Assembly (NCBI RefSeq): GCF_006546985.1
Contig: NZ_VATK01000013.1
Span: forward strand, 62,001 to 126,000
From: Bacillus sp. 03113
GTDB taxonomy: Bacteria > Bacillota > Bacilli > Bacillales > Cytobacillaceae
DNA length: 64,000 nt
Direction of reading: 5' to 3'
The notes beneath the pieces are model-generated. The model made no database searches, was not told the DNA's origin, and was given only the letters and a program-made list of their open reading frames with translations. The position numbers and the translations under genes were made by a program. This document shows, one piece after another, positions 63,876 to 64,000 of this stretch (positions are counted from its first letter, which is position 1; each line of letters opens with the position of its first letter).

Positions 63876-63939
63876 TGAAAGAGTCGACAAGAACGACACC
63901 TTGTTTTTAAAAAGATTTCCGAAGTTAAAATCTAATTAT

Positions 63940-64000
63940 TCCGCAGTAGCTCAGTGGTAGAGCAACAAGCATAGCTTCATTGTTTATGCTGCGAGTTGTA
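63940..64000 (+). tRNA. tRNA-Asn-like gene, 5' half only (window end), anticodon arm abnormal
   Basis: Bases 63940-63963 (TCCGCAGTAGCTCAGTGGTA followed by GAGC) match the acceptor arm and D arm of Bacillus tRNA-Asn. The following bases AACAAGCATAGCTTCATTG do not form a normal 5-bp anticodon stem with a 7-base loop and contain no GTT in a loop. The gene is either disrupted after the D arm or an unusual tRNA; the window ends before its 3' half. Confidence 0.55.

Overview
The window is a stretch of a low-GC Firmicutes chromosome, best placed in the Bacillaceae. Three things say so. The gene order cshA-ydbS-ydbT-ydcA-acpS-ydcC-alr-ndoAI-ndoA-(rsbV-rsbW-sigB)-tex-cmpA-sprT is that of Bacillus subtilis. 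A cortex morphogenetic gene (cmpA) and a Spo0M-like gene point to a spore former. Most genes have strong AAGGAGG-type ribosome binding sites and many start with GTG or TTG. Species cannot be decided from the sequence alone.

Layout. 1-745: end of a quinol oxidase operon (qoxC partial, qoxD). 746-2110: non-coding DNA and an internally deleted IS4-family element. 2129-4495 (minus): a SulP anion transporter with a beta-carbonic anhydrase, then a decayed methyltransferase fragment and a DUF3870 gene. 5876-16466: a murein-peptide uptake and recycling cluster, dppABCDE plus ykfABCD, ending in a cytoplasmic SxxK serine hydrolase. 16611-25552: a TIGR00266/AIM24 protein, a MacB-like ABC exporter, an orphan histidine kinase, an HtrA protease, a Spo0M-like gene behind a yybP-ykoY (Mn2+) riboswitch, and a permease/TIGR03943 pair. 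25603-30979 (minus): a Ktr/Trk K+ channel subunit behind a ydaO-type c-di-AMP riboswitch, dps, a RodA/FtsW protein and mgtE.

32440-43932 is a cobalamin salvage operon behind an adenosylcobalamin riboswitch: btuF, btuC, btuD-cbiZ fusion, cbiB, cobD, cobU, cbiP, cobS, cobC, a degenerate second cobU, pduO, cblT and cblS. It has no corrin-ring genes and no cobT. The CblT/CblS pair suggests that alpha-ribazole is imported and phosphorylated. Cobinamides would enter through BtuFCD and be remodelled by CbiZ.

44206-49449: lactate permease, ddl, murF and a carboxylesterase. 49993-63814: the cshA-to-sprT syntenic block. Here the sigma-B locus is reduced to rsbV-rsbW-sigB behind a near-consensus sigma-B promoter; rsbR, rsbS, rsbT, rsbU and rsbX are absent. 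The gap where the upstream stressosome genes would lie holds a dispersed repeat into which a 210-bp MITE has inserted with an 8-bp target duplication. The window ends in the 5' half of a tRNA-Asn-like gene behind a strong promoter.

At least seven copies of a mosaic intergenic repeat (conserved ends, exchangeable palindromic cores) are scattered through the window. The observations most worth following are the Mn2+ riboswitch controlling a lone Spo0M-like gene with a Fur-type box over its promoter, the reduced sigma-B locus, the nested MITE with its empty-site paralogue, the mosaic repeat, the duplicated and degenerate CobU, and the terminator-like hairpin built around the btuC start codon.
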